9,879 bases of DNA, taken from Ktedonobacteraceae bacterium. Lineage in GTDB: Bacteria; Chloroflexota; Ktedonobacteria; Ktedonobacterales; Ktedonobacteraceae. Positions 1 through 6,723 of the stretch are shown piece after piece. Both the position numbers and the translations under genes were made by a program. Numbering within the stretch: the first letter of the stretch is position 1; the number at the start of each line of letters is the position of its first letter. The stretch lies in the NCBI GenBank assembly GCA_014896635.1, contig JADBKA010000174.1, positions 1 to 9,879 of the forward strand, written 5' to 3'. The notes under the pieces were generated by a model. The model was not told where the DNA came from. It ran no database searches and saw only the letters and a program-made list of their open reading frames with translations.

Positions 1-43
1 AGCCACGCGGGCGCGCCCACTCCGGCGGATGGAGAATCTGCAT
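1..43 (-). CDS. Partial gene, probable RidA/YjgF-family enamine-imine deaminase (N-terminus only)
   Basis: The window cuts this gene after 14 codons. An ATG at 43-41 reads leftwards as MQILHPPEWARPRG. It is preceded by a strong Shine-Dalgarno stretch (AGGAGAGG, complement of 52-59) about 8 nt from the start. The pattern of a short hydrophobic start, then PP-x-W-x-x-P-x-G, resembles the N-terminus of RidA-type proteins, which typically begin with a line like this before a YxNG segment. RidA proteins hydrolyse reactive enamines and imines to ketones and ammonia. It lies 38 nt downstream of the monooxygenase/reductase stop codon, on the same strand, so co-transcription is likely. The role fits: the product known for that monooxygenase class is a ring enamine (2-amino-5-oxocyclohex-1-enecarboxyl-CoA) that still has to lose its amino group. 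Only 14 residues are visible, so the family call rests on little sequence plus context. Confidence 0.55.
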   Translation of the reverse strand, partial: MQILHPPEWARPRG

Positions 44-81
44 ATGCCTATCCTCTCCTGCCGTCTGTTCAGATTGTGATG

Positions 82-2352
82 TCATAGTGTTGCAGCGACT
101 CCTCTCACAAGGTTTCGTTCGAGCTGGGCTTTGCCGTTGAGATACTGCGGCGGCCAGGGAATATCAGTATAGCCAAGTTGCGCCGCCGCGTGCAGGGTCC
201 AGAAAGGATCAGCCAGGTGCGGGCGAGCGAGAGCGCATAGGTCGGCGCGCCCCGCTGCGATGATGCTGTTGACATGGTCTGGCTCAAAAATGGCGCCGAC
301 AGCCATTGTGGGAATGCCGACTTCGTTGCGAATGCGGTCAGCAAAGGGGGTCTGATACATGCGGCCATAGACCGGCCTGGCCTGGCGCGTCGTCTGCCCC
401 GAAGAGACGTCGATTAGATCGACCCCGGCATCTTTAAATAACTGCGCGATCACGACTGCATCGTCGTCAGTATTGCCGCCCGGCGCCCAGTCATGCGCCG
501 AGATACGTACCGACATCGGCTTGTGCGCCGGCCATACCGCGCGCATGGCCCTGAAGACTTCCAGCGGGTAGCGGCAGCGATTCGCCAGCGAGCCACCATA
601 CTCGTCCTCGCGCAAGTTCGTCAGCGGACAGATGAAGCTGGAGAGCAGATAGCCATGTGCGCAGTGCAGTTCAAGCCAGTCGAAACCGCACTCCTCGGCC
701 CAGATGGTGGCGCGCACAAAATCCGCCAGCACGCGCTCCATATCCGCGCGAGTCATCGGACGCGGGACCTGGTTCTGCGGACCATACGGCACGGCAGAGG
801 CGGCGATCAGCGGCCAGTTGCCCTCTGGCAGCGGCTCGTCGATCTCTTCCCACCCGCGCTGCGTCGAGCCTTTCGGCCCGGCATGGCCGAGTTGCAGTCC
901 GATTTTCGCCGGTGTACGCTTATGCACGTAAGAGACGATGCGCTTCCAGCTCTCGATGTGTTCCGGCAGGTACATGCCGGCGCAGCCCGGCGTGATGCGC
1001 GCATCCGGCGAGACGCAGGTCATCTCGGTGAAGACCAGGGCTGCCCCGCCGTGTGCGCGCGTCCCCAGATGCATCAGGTAGAATTCGTCGGGCGTGCCGT
1101 TCTCGCAGGAGTACATTGCCATCGGCGAGACGACAACGCGGTTAGAGAGCGTCAGCTCGCGCAGGCGGAACGGCGTGAACATGGGGGGAATGGGACGCGC
1201 CGGCAGTCCACTGCGCTGCGCGATCCAGGACTCGATGCCGGCGACATACTGCGGATCGCGCAGGCGAAGATTCTCGTGTGAGACGCGCTGACTGCGTGTG
1301 AGCAGGCTGTAGGCGAACTGCTCCGCTTCGAGCACGCTGTAGCGTCTGACGTTCTCGAACCAGTCGGTGCTGTTGCGTGCGGCATTCTGAAGTTTGATGA
1401 CCTCGACCTTGCGCTCGGCCTCGTATCGCTGGAGCGCGGTCGGCACGTCGTCGCATTCCTGCAAGGCCTGGACCAGTGCGATAGCGTCTTCCATCGCCAG
1501 TCGCGTGCCGGAGCCGATGGAGAAGTGGGCGGTATGCGCGGCATCGCCAAGCAATACGATGTTCTTATAGACCCAGTGTTCGTTGGTGATGCGCAAAAAA
1601 TTACGCCAGGGATGCGCTTTCTGCTGCACGTTGTTGAGCAGAGGATAGCCGTCGAGATAGCGCGCAAAAAGTCGCTGGCAGAAGGCGATGGACTCCTCGA
1701 CGCTCATGCGGTCAAGCCCGGCGTGACACCAGACCTCTTCGGGCGCTTCGACGATAAACGTGCTGGTGTGACGATCAAATGTGTAGGCGTGGGCCTGAAA
1801 CCAGCCCCAGGGCGTCTCCTCGAAGGCGAAAGTGAAGGCGTCGAACAGCCGGTGCGTTCCTAACCAGATGTATTTGCAGCGGCGCGTCTCAATCTCAGGT
1901 CGGAAGTGCTCTGCGTATTTCTTACGGATGACGCTGTTCACTCCGTCGCTTGCAATGATCAGATCGGCTCCGGCATAAACGGTTTCGTCGGTCACTTCGG
2001 TCTGAAAGATGAGTTCGACGCCCAGGCTCGCGCAGCGTTCCTGCAAAATATTGAGCAGCCGCTTGCGCCCGATGCCGCAGAAACCATGCCCGCCGGCAGT
2101 GATCGTGCGCCCCTTGAAATGCACGTCAATATTGTCCCAGTGATAGAAACTCTCACGGATGGCTTCGCAGGTCGGCGCGTCTGCGGCTGCAAGATTGTCA
2201 AGTGTGCGATCAGAAAAGACGACTCCCCAGCCGAAGGTATCGTCGGGCCGGTTGCGCTCCACAACGGTAATCTCTGCCGCCGGTCGCGCCTGCTTCATGA
2301 GCAGCGCGAAATACAGCCCGGCTGGCCCGCCACCGATACAGACGATGCGCAT
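82..2352 (-). CDS. 2-Aminobenzoyl-CoA (anthraniloyl-CoA) monooxygenase/reductase, fused FAD monooxygenase plus OYE-type reductase
   Basis: This 756-residue protein fuses two flavoenzymes. Residues 1 to about 385 are a class A FAD monooxygenase, with the Rossmann motif GGGPAG (7-12), ASDGVNS (134-140) and the second FAD motif GDAAH (269-273). Residues from about 390 to 756 are an old-yellow-enzyme domain, starting at [10 protein letters not shown], with the HCAHGY segment (His563 and His566, matching the paired histidines of YqjM/XenA-type enzymes) and SPLTN-like [13 protein letters not shown]. This architecture is that of 2-aminobenzoyl-CoA monooxygenase/reductase of Azoarcus evansii (EC 1.14.13.40), which hydroxylates and then reduces the ring of 2-aminobenzoyl-CoA; databases often label it 'bifunctional salicylyl-CoA 5-hydroxylase/oxidoreductase'. 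The start at 2352 has AGGGGAG 8 nt upstream and follows a consensus promoter. Linkage to a 2-aminobenzoate-type ligase and kynureninase favours the anthranilate substrate over salicylate. The cytoplasmic location is inferred, as no signal peptide is visible. Confidence 0.9.
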   Translation of the reverse strand: MRIVCIGGGPAGLYFALLMKQARPAAEITVVERNRPDDTFGWGVVFSDRTLDNLAAADAPTCEAIRESFYHWDNIDVHFKGRTITAGGHGFCGIGRKRLLNILQERCASLGVELIFQTEVTDETVYAGADLIIASDGVNSVIRKKYAEHFRPEIETRRCKYIWLGTHRLFDAFTFAFEETPWGWFQAHAYTFDRHTSTFIVEAPEEVWCHAGLDRMSVEESIAFCQRLFARYLDGYPLLNNVQQKAHPWRNFLRITNEHWVYKNIVLLGDAAHTAHFSIGSGTRLAMEDAIALVQALQECDDVPTALQRYEAERKVEVIKLQNAARNSTDWFENVRRYSVLEAEQFAYSLLTRSQRVSHENLRLRDPQYVAGIESWIAQRSGLPARPIPPMFTPFRLRELTLSNRVVVSPMAMYSCENGTPDEFYLMHLGTRAHGGAALVFTEMTCVSPDARITPGCAGMYLPEHIESWKRIVSYVHKRTPAKIGLQLGHAGPKGSTQRGWEEIDEPLPEGNWPLIAASAVPYGPQNQVPRPMTRADMERVLADFVRATIWAEECGFDWLELHCAHGYLLSSFICPLTNLREDEYGGSLANRCRYPLEVFRAMRAVWPAHKPMSVRISAHDWAPGGNTDDDAVVIAQLFKDAGVDLIDVSSGQTTRQARPVYGRMYQTPFADRIRNEVGIPTMAVGAIFEPDHVNSIIAAGRADLCALARPHLADPFWTLHAAAQLGYTDIPWPPQYLNGKAQLERNLVRGVAATL

Positions 2353-2391
2353 AGAAAATACTCCCCTTTATGGCTACACCGTGACGTGACA

Positions 2392-2400
2392 TGCTATAAT
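2392..2400 (+). promoter_or_regulatory. Possible plus-strand extended -10 promoter (TGCTATAAT)
   Basis: TGC followed by a perfect TATAAT (2395-2400) makes an ideal extended -10 on the plus strand. No good -35 hexamer lies 16-18 bp upstream. A start near 2407 would give the hydrolase gene a leader of about 200 nt. It overlaps the initiation region of the minus-strand promoter, so the two could not fire at the same time. AT-rich DNA can produce this by chance. Confidence 0.4.
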
Positions 2401-2401
2401 T

Positions 2402-2434
2402 ATTTTAGTCCAGAATATTTTATATGTCAAGTAT
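2402..2434 (-). promoter_or_regulatory. Sigma-70-type promoter of the monooxygenase/reductase gene, copy A of a shared 32-bp element
   Basis: On the minus strand TTGACA (complement of 2425-2430) is followed by exactly 17 bp and TAAAAT (complement of 2402-2407). The predicted start point is near 2395, giving a leader of about 43 nt before the ATG at 2352. The block 2403-2434 matches 9375-9406 upstream of marR at 26 of 32 positions without gaps. Invariant parts are ATACTTGACAT and AATATT as well as the -10 box. Conservation extends beyond the core hexamers, so an operator for a shared regulator is likely, by inference the adjacent MarR protein. Confidence 0.8.
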
Positions 2435-2473
2435 CTAAAAGAAGGACCAGAAAGCGGCGCTAATCCCATCATA

Positions 2474-2482
2474 TGGTATACT
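2474..2482 (+). promoter_or_regulatory. Possible extended -10 (TGGTATACT) for the hydrolase gene
   Basis: TGG plus TATACT forms an extended -10 on the plus strand, 127 nt before the hydrolase ATG. No recognisable -35 box sits at the right distance. It overlaps the left arm of the inverted repeat at 2478-2497, which would place a repressor directly over the start site. This is a candidate only. Confidence 0.4.
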
Positions 2483-2497
2483 CTTCCTCAAGAGTAT
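2478..2497. repeat. Perfect inverted repeat, 8-bp arms with 4-nt spacer, probable operator
   Basis: ATACTCTT (2478-2485), spacer CCTC, then AAGAGTAT (2490-2497) is a perfect dyad. There is no T-run after it, so it is not an intrinsic terminator. Its overlap with a candidate extended -10 makes an operator the likeliest role. A short mRNA hairpin in the leader is the alternative if transcription starts further upstream. Confidence 0.6.
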
Positions 2498-2608
2498 GGC
2501 AGCGTTTTCCGGGAGAGAGGCTGAAGATGTTGCCGCCTTATCGTACTGGCTGTGTAATTGTATTGTAAAGAGGACAACTGGACGCAGGAGTCAGAAAGGA
2601 ACCTATCC

Positions 2609-3412
2609 ATGCCTACTATTCTCACCAACGATGGTGTCAGGCTTCACTATGAGGAAGCCGGATCGGGCAAGCCACTGCTGCTGGTCGGGGGATGGACCAT
2701 GAGCATTCCCTGGTGGCAAAAACAGATTCCAGCACTGAGCGAGCGGTATCGAGTGATCGCAGTGGATATGCGTGGCTACGGGGAATCCGAGAAACCGACA
2801 CACGGACACCGCGTTGCGCGTCATGCAAAAGATATTTACGACATTATTGAGGGGCTTGACCTTCAAGATGTTGCTCTCATGGGCTGGTCTATGGGCGCCT
2901 CAACTATTCTCAGTTATCTCGATCTCTTCGGTTCCCACAAACTCAGCGGAGCTATTCTGGTAGACCAGACGCCGAAAATCCTGGTTGATGCCGGGTGGAA
3001 GTACGGCATGGGCGAGACAACCTCTGAGACGCTGATGGCGTTCATCGCGCCCATCCGTGCTAACTATGCCGTCTTTGCAAAGGGTTTCATTCCCGTCATG
3101 TTTACCAGACCGCCAACCGAAGAAGAACAGCAGTGGATGCTGGCCGAGATGCTGAAAATGCCCGTAGAGAGCGCCACAACTGTGCTCTTTGACCATTGTA
3201 ATCAGGACTGGCGCGACCTGCTGCCCACTATCAAGCTGCCTGTGCTGGTGCTGACGGGCAAGCAAAGCCAGGTCTTTCCCTATCAATCAAGCGTGTGGAT
3301 GAGCGAGCAGATTCCTGGAGCGAAGCTCGTCATTTTTGAGCACAGCGGGCATTGTCCTTTCTATGAAGAGGCCGAGAAGTTTAATGCCGCTGTTGTGGAT
3401 TTCCTCGGCTGA
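2609..3412 (+). CDS. Alpha/beta-fold hydrolase, substrate unknown
   Basis: This 267-residue protein starts at the ATG at 2609, chosen because AGAAAGGA lies 8 nt upstream; an in-frame ATG 17 codons earlier has no homologous-looking sequence. It has the single-domain alpha/beta hydrolase layout: N-terminal strand with LLLVGGW (oxyanion region, 24-29), DMRGYGES (53-60), nucleophile elbow GWSMG (Ser94) and catalytic-type His248 in EHSGHCPF. The place after strand 7 where the acid is usually found reads GKQSQVFP, with Ser220 where Asp is common. Asp119 in LVDQTP, at the end of the preceding strand, may serve instead. The closest general resemblance is to non-haem chloroperoxidase/esterase-like hydrolases. 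In this cluster it could hydrolyse a CoA thioester or a ring-opening intermediate, or act as an N-formylkynurenine hydrolase, but it lacks the HGGYW signature of alpha/beta-type formamidases. There is no signal peptide. The function remains unassigned. Confidence 0.85.
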   Translation: MPTILTNDGVRLHYEEAGSGKPLLLVGGWTMSIPWWQKQIPALSERYRVIAVDMRGYGESEKPTHGHRVARHAKDIYDIIEGLDLQDVALMGWSMGASTILSYLDLFGSHKLSGAILVDQTPKILVDAGWKYGMGETTSETLMAFIAPIRANYAVFAKGFIPVMFTRPPTEEEQQWMLAEMLKMPVESATTVLFDHCNQDWRDLLPTIKLPVLVLTGKQSQVFPYQSSVWMSEQIPGAKLVIFEHSGHCPFYEEAEKFNAAVVDFLG

Positions 3413-3556
3413 TCTCAAGGCGTGACTCCCATGCTTTAAGGAAATTGTGAAATTGAAGGATATACTGCTCTGCCTGCGACCTGCTCTGGTTTGACCCGTC
3501 ACGGCTGGCTGTGCGACAATGCCGGCAAATAGCATATGCAGAAGGAGCAGAGCAGT
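3413..3556 (+). promoter_or_regulatory. Regulatory gap with candidate promoter (TTGACC, 18 bp, GACAAT) for the hydratase-SDR pair
   Basis: Within this 144-bp gap, TTGACC (3491-3496) is followed by 18 bp and GACAAT (3515-3520), with TG two bases before the -10 (TGC at 3512-3514), an extended -10. A start near 3527 would leave a leader of about 30 nt with AAGGAG at 3542-3547. Also present are a tandem GAAATTGT/GAAATTGA (3441-3456), a second possible -10 TATACT (3461-3466), and the repeats listed separately. The gap indicates the hydratase-SDR pair need not depend on the hydrolase promoter. I see no terminator after the hydrolase. Confidence 0.5.
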
Positions 3557-3558
3557 AT
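3462..3558. repeat. 12-bp perfect inverted repeat flanking the hydratase promoter and covering its start codon
   Basis: ATACTGCTCTGC at 3462-3473 is the exact reverse complement of GCAGAGCAGTAT at 3547-3558. The right arm runs from the end of the Shine-Dalgarno sequence into the ATG (3557-3559). The arms are separated by 73 bp holding the candidate promoter. CTGCTCTG recurs directly at 3481-3488, 16 bp after its first occurrence at 3465-3472. It could be paired operator sites, or, for a transcript starting upstream of 3462, an RNA stem that hides the start codon. Confidence 0.6.
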
Positions 3559-4333
3559 GACCGAGCAACTTGCCGTTGAAGTCAACCATAGCGGTCCGGT
3601 AACGATCATTCGTCTCAACCGCTGGCAGGCGCGCAATGCCATTAACGGAGTCACTGCGCGGGCGCTCAGGGAAGCCTGGCAGGCGTTTGAAGCGGATGAG
3701 CAGGCGCGCGTGGGCATTCTGACCGGCGGCGACCGCGTTTTTTGCGCCGGCGCCGACCTGCATGAGTTGGAGAGCCTGGTCGATGAGGCTGAGGGACCGC
3801 ATGGTCCGCTCGGCCTGACGCGCCTGCGAGGCAACAAGCCGATGCTTGCCGCGATTGCCGGTTACTGCGTCGCTGGTGGGCTGGAACTGGCCTGCTGGTG
3901 CGATGTGCGTGTGGCCGACGAGACCGCTATTTTCGGCTGCTTTGAGCGCCGGTTCGGTGTGCCGCTCATCGACGGTGGCACGCAGCGCCTGCCGCATATC
4001 GTCGGTCTAGGTCGTGCGCTTGAACTGATCCTGACCGGTCGCGCGGTCTCTGCCCAGGAAGCGTTGAGCATGGGCCTGGTGAGCGAGGTCACGCCCGCCG
4101 GCCAGAGTCTGCAACGGGCGCTCGAGATGGCGCAGCTCATCGCCGGTTTCCCGCAGGTCGCTGTACGCAATGATCGGCAGGCTGTCTATCGCGGTCTGGG
4201 CGCCGATCTCAGCGAGGGACTCAGGATCGAGGCTGAGCTGGGCCTACAAACGCTGCGCAGCGGCGAAGCCTTCGAGGGCGCGCAGCAATTTCAGGCCGGC
4301 AAAGGCCGTAAGGGGGTGCAGCAAGAGCAGTGA
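3557..4333 (+). CDS. Enoyl-CoA hydratase (crotonase family) with both catalytic glutamates
   Basis: This 258-residue crotonase-fold protein starts at ATG 3557, with AAGGAG 9 nt upstream; an upstream in-frame ATG at 3536 precedes that ribosome site and is rejected. Oxyanion-loop features are CAGADL (63-68) and VAGG (105-108). The two glutamates that add and remove water in rat mitochondrial hydratase (Glu144, Glu164) have counterparts in Glu110 (GGLELA) and Glu130 (CFERRFG). GGTQRLP (140-146) is also typical. A true hydratase acting on a 2-enoyl-CoA in the beta-oxidation-like lower part of the pathway is therefore likely. The stop TGA overlaps the SDR start (TGATG), indicating translational coupling. 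It is on the opposite strand from the second crotonase in this window and differs from it in active-site residues. Confidence 0.9.
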   Translation: MTEQLAVEVNHSGPVTIIRLNRWQARNAINGVTARALREAWQAFEADEQARVGILTGGDRVFCAGADLHELESLVDEAEGPHGPLGLTRLRGNKPMLAAIAGYCVAGGLELACWCDVRVADETAIFGCFERRFGVPLIDGGTQRLPHIVGLGRALELILTGRAVSAQEALSMGLVSEVTPAGQSLQRALEMAQLIAGFPQVAVRNDRQAVYRGLGADLSEGLRIEAELGLQTLRSGEAFEGAQQFQAGKGRKGVQQEQ

Positions 4334-5091
4334 TGCACCGGTTCTCTTTACAGGGCAAAGTTGCCATCATCACCGGCGCCTCGCGCGGCATTGGTGCGGC
4401 CATCGCTCGCACATATGCCCAGGCAGGAGCGTGCGTCGTGCTTGCCAGCCGCAAGCTGGAAGGCGTCTCTGCGGTAGCCGAGGCAATCCGGCAGGCAGGC
4501 GGAACTGCCCTGCCGGTCGCGGCACATGTGGGAGAACCGGCGGCGATTACCCGCCTGGTGGAGCAGGCACTAGCGGCCTATGGGGGCATTGATATCGTCG
4601 TCAACAATGCTGCCGCCAGCCCGTATGCTGGTCCGCTGCTGGACTGTCCTGAGAGCGCCTGGGAGAAGGCGCTGGACGTGAACCTGCGCGGCAACTTCCG
4701 GCTGGTGCGCGAGGCTGTTCCGTCGATGGAAGCGCGCGGCGGCGGTAAGATCGTCAACATCGCCTCGGTAGCTGGACTGACGCCGCAAGAGAATATGGGA
4801 CTGTATTGTGTCACGAAGGCCGCCGTCATCATGTTGACGAAAGTGCTGGCCGTCGAGCTGGCCCCGCGCAATATCCAGGTGAACACCATCGCACCCGGCT
4901 TCGTCAGGACACACTTCAGCCGGGCCATCTGGGATGATGAGGCCCGGCTGACGCAAGTGCTCGAACACACACCGGCGCGGCGCATAGGCGAGACCGACGA
5001 CCTGACGGGCATTGCCCTCTACCTCGCCAGCTCCGCCAGCAGTTTCATGACCGGTCAGACCGTCGTCGTCGATGGCGGCCTGACACTGTAA
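4333..5091 (+). CDS. Short-chain dehydrogenase/reductase (SDR), probable hydroxyacyl-CoA dehydrogenase step
   Basis: This 252-residue classical SDR has TGASRGIG (14-21) for cofactor binding, NNAA (91-94), Asn117, and the catalytic Ser145, Tyr158 and Lys162 (YCVTK). The C-terminal FMTGQTVVVDGG (238-249) is typical of FabG-like members. The end of the second strand reads LASRK, with Arg rather than Asp, which leans towards NADP(H) over NAD(H), though not decisively. The ATG at 4333 overlaps the hydratase stop by one base; a GTG at 4330 is an alternative start. Being coupled to a hydratase suggests it oxidises the 3-hydroxyacyl-CoA that enzyme forms. Substrate cannot be told from sequence, since FabG-like SDRs are diverse. 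Its stop codon directly abuts the stop of the converging ligase gene. Confidence 0.88.
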   Translation: MHRFSLQGKVAIITGASRGIGAAIARTYAQAGACVVLASRKLEGVSAVAEAIRQAGGTALPVAAHVGEPAAITRLVEQALAAYGGIDIVVNNAAASPYAGPLLDCPESAWEKALDVNLRGNFRLVREAVPSMEARGGGKIVNIASVAGLTPQENMGLYCVTKAAVIMLTKVLAVELAPRNIQVNTIAPGFVRTHFSRAIWDDEARLTQVLEHTPARRIGETDDLTGIALYLASSASSFMTGQTVVVDGGLTL

Positions 5092-6723
5092 CTAAATCCT
5101 CGCTTTGTCGCGCTCCTGCTGGCGCAGCCTGTAACGCTGGATCTTGCCGGTGCCGGAACGCGGCAGCGTCTCGCAGAATTCGACGGCGCGGGGATATTTG
5201 TAGGGAGCAATGCTCTGCTTGACGAACTCTTGCAGTTCCCGTGCTAGCGTGTCGTCTCCTGTGTAGCCCGGCTTGAGCACAACAAACGCCTTCACAATCG
5301 TCCCGCGTGCCGCGTCGGGCGCACCGACAACCGCACATTCCGCAACAGCGGGATGCATCAGCAGCACGCCTTCGACTTCAGGTCCGGCGATATTGTAGCC
5401 GGCGGACAGGATGATATCGTCCGTGCGCGCCTGGAACCAGAAATAGCCATCGCTATCCATCAGGTAGGCGTCGCCGGTGAGGTTCCAGCCGTTCTGCACA
5501 TAAGTGCGCTGGCGCTCGTCGTCCAGGTAGCGGCAGCCGGTAGGTCCTTTCACCGCCAGCTTGCCAACGATCCCGGCGGGCAGCGGATTGCCTTGCTCAT
5601 CAACAATGCACGCCTCGTAGCCCGGCACAGGCTTGCCCGTTGCGCCCGGTCGCACATCAGCGCCGGCAGCCGCGATAAAAATGTGCAGCATCTCGGTTGA
5701 GCCGATGCCATCAATGATCTCGATGCCCGTCGCATCGCGCCACTGTGTGCGCGTCGAGACGGGCAGCGCCTCGCCGGCTGAGACGCCCTTGCGCAGCGTC
5801 GGCAGCTCGAACGAACCTGCCACCGCTGCCATCTGGCGATAGAAGAGTGGCGTGGACCAGGTAGTCGTGGCGTGATACTCGTTGATGGCATGGAGCATGC
5901 TTTCGGGCGTCAGCTTCTCCAGCAGCACTGTCGCCCCGCCGGCATGCAGCGGGAAAATCAGCAATGCGCCCAGGCCGTAGGTGAAAGCCAGCGGCGGCGT
6001 CCCGATGCTGATATCGTCAGGACCGAGCTGCACGACCGGTTCAGAGAAACAATCGCTGATCGCCAGCATATCGCGGTGAAAGTGGATCGTCGCTTTGGGC
6101 TGGCCTGTCGAGCCGGATGTGAAGGCGATCAGCACCGGGTCGTCCGCTGCGGTAGCGATGGTCTGAAACGGCTCTGACCAGGCGGCCATGCGCGCTTCCA
6201 GCCCGGCGTCCGAGGGATCGTTGAAATAGACGATCTGCCGCAGGACGGGACAGCGCTGTTGTGCTGCCAGCAGTGGCTCGCTCAACCGTTTGTCGCAGAG
6301 TGCAGCCCCGATCTGCGCTTTTTCGATGACTTCCACCAGCTCTTTCTCGCGCAGCAGAGGCATCGTCGCCACGACAACCAGTCCCGCTTTAGCTGCCGCC
6401 AGCCAGCAAGTCGCCATTGTGGGATTGTTCGGGCCGTGCAGTAGTACGCGGTTGCCCGGCACAAGTCCCATCTCATCTGTCAGCACATGGGCCACGCGAT
6501 CCACCTGCTCCTGGAGCTGCCGGTAGGTCAGCGTACTCTTCTCGCCTAAGATCGCCGGAGCATCGCCGCGACCTCGCTGTATCCAGCTATCCAGTAGTTC
6601 GCTTACACAATTGAGTTGATCGGGATACTGTACCTGAGGAATGGGAAAGATCAGATCGGGCCACAGCTCGCGCGGTGGCAGATGATCGCGGACGAAGGTG
6701 TCACGATGGGCAGAGGTACTCAT
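5092..6723 (-). CDS. 2-Aminobenzoate-CoA ligase (benzoate-CoA ligase family, AMP-forming)
   Basis: This 543-residue adenylate-forming ligase would activate anthranilate to 2-aminobenzoyl-CoA with ATP and CoA (EC 6.2.1.32), the entry step of the pathway. Motifs in order are TSGSTGQPK (202-210), [10 protein letters not shown] (243-252), GIGSTEM (339-345), the conserved TGD (416-418), the hinge [13 protein letters not shown] (433-445) and [10 protein letters not shown] with catalytic Lys527. The N-terminal [11 protein letters not shown] and the [10 protein letters not shown] segment are typical of the benzoate/2-aminobenzoate ligase group rather than of acetyl- or fatty-acyl-CoA synthetases. The ATG overlaps the dehydrogenase stop (ATGA at 6723-6720), and AAAGGAG lies 8 nt upstream, inside the preceding gene. 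It is the last gene of its operon. Benzoate or salicylate remain possible substrates, but the neighbouring monooxygenase/reductase and kynureninase favour anthranilate. Confidence 0.87.
   Translation of the reverse strand: MSTSAHRDTFVRDHLPPRELWPDLIFPIPQVQYPDQLNCVSELLDSWIQRGRGDAPAILGEKSTLTYRQLQEQVDRVAHVLTDEMGLVPGNRVLLHGPNNPTMATCWLAAAKAGLVVVATMPLLREKELVEVIEKAQIGAALCDKRLSEPLLAAQQRCPVLRQIVYFNDPSDAGLEARMAAWSEPFQTIATAADDPVLIAFTSGSTGQPKATIHFHRDMLAISDCFSEPVVQLGPDDISIGTPPLAFTYGLGALLIFPLHAGGATVLLEKLTPESMLHAINEYHATTTWSTPLFYRQMAAVAGSFELPTLRKGVSAGEALPVSTRTQWRDATGIEIIDGIGSTEMLHIFIAAAGADVRPGATGKPVPGYEACIVDEQGNPLPAGIVGKLAVKGPTGCRYLDDERQRTYVQNGWNLTGDAYLMDSDGYFWFQARTDDIILSAGYNIAGPEVEGVLLMHPAVAECAVVGAPDAARGTIVKAFVVLKPGYTGDDTLARELQEFVKQSIAPYKYPRAVEFCETLPRSGTGKIQRYRLRQQERDKARI

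Larger units (their letters stand above)
2353..2608. other. Divergent intergenic regulatory region between monooxygenase and hydrolase genes
   Basis: This 256-bp gap separates two divergent genes and holds no credible coding region. It is much richer in A+T than the genes on either side, especially at 2390-2440. It contains a minus-strand consensus promoter, two plus-strand extended -10 candidates, and a perfect 8-bp inverted repeat, each listed separately. The part from about 2500 to 2590 shows nothing I can name. Confidence 0.8.

Noticed and set aside
493..1281. 262-codon open frame on the plus strand opposite the monooxygenase/reductase gene
   Set aside because: It is a mirror frame of a well-supported GC-rich gene. 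Its translation is Arg/Ala/His-rich with no motif, and the true gene has a promoter, ribosome site and continuous domains.
1152..1667. 171-codon minus-strand frame inside the monooxygenase/reductase gene, which might suggest a frameshift
   Set aside because: The main 756-residue frame is unbroken and domain-complete through this region, so this is a shadow frame.
82..2352. Salicylyl-CoA 5-hydroxylase as the primary name
   Set aside because: The fused OYE domain and the nearby kynureninase and 2-aminobenzoate-type ligase favour 2-aminobenzoyl-CoA; salicylyl-CoA remains a possible alternative.
2558..2608. 17-codon extension of the alpha/beta hydrolase
   Set aside because: The ATG at 2609 has a well-placed AGAAAGGA, and family proteins begin at the MPTILTNDGVRLHYEE strand.
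2407..2608. Riboswitch in the possible 200-nt hydrolase leader
   Set aside because: Only one 8-bp hairpin is visible; no multi-stem conserved fold that I recognise, and the leader itself is uncertain.
2496..2702. 68-codon plus-strand frame upstream of and overlapping the hydrolase
   Set aside because: Most of it lies in another frame of the hydrolase and its leader; I see no motif or ribosome site.
3287..3997. 236-codon minus-strand open frame crossing the hydrolase end, the gap and the hydratase start
   Set aside because: It spans a promoter region and two real genes on the other strand, has no family motif and no ribosome site that I can see.
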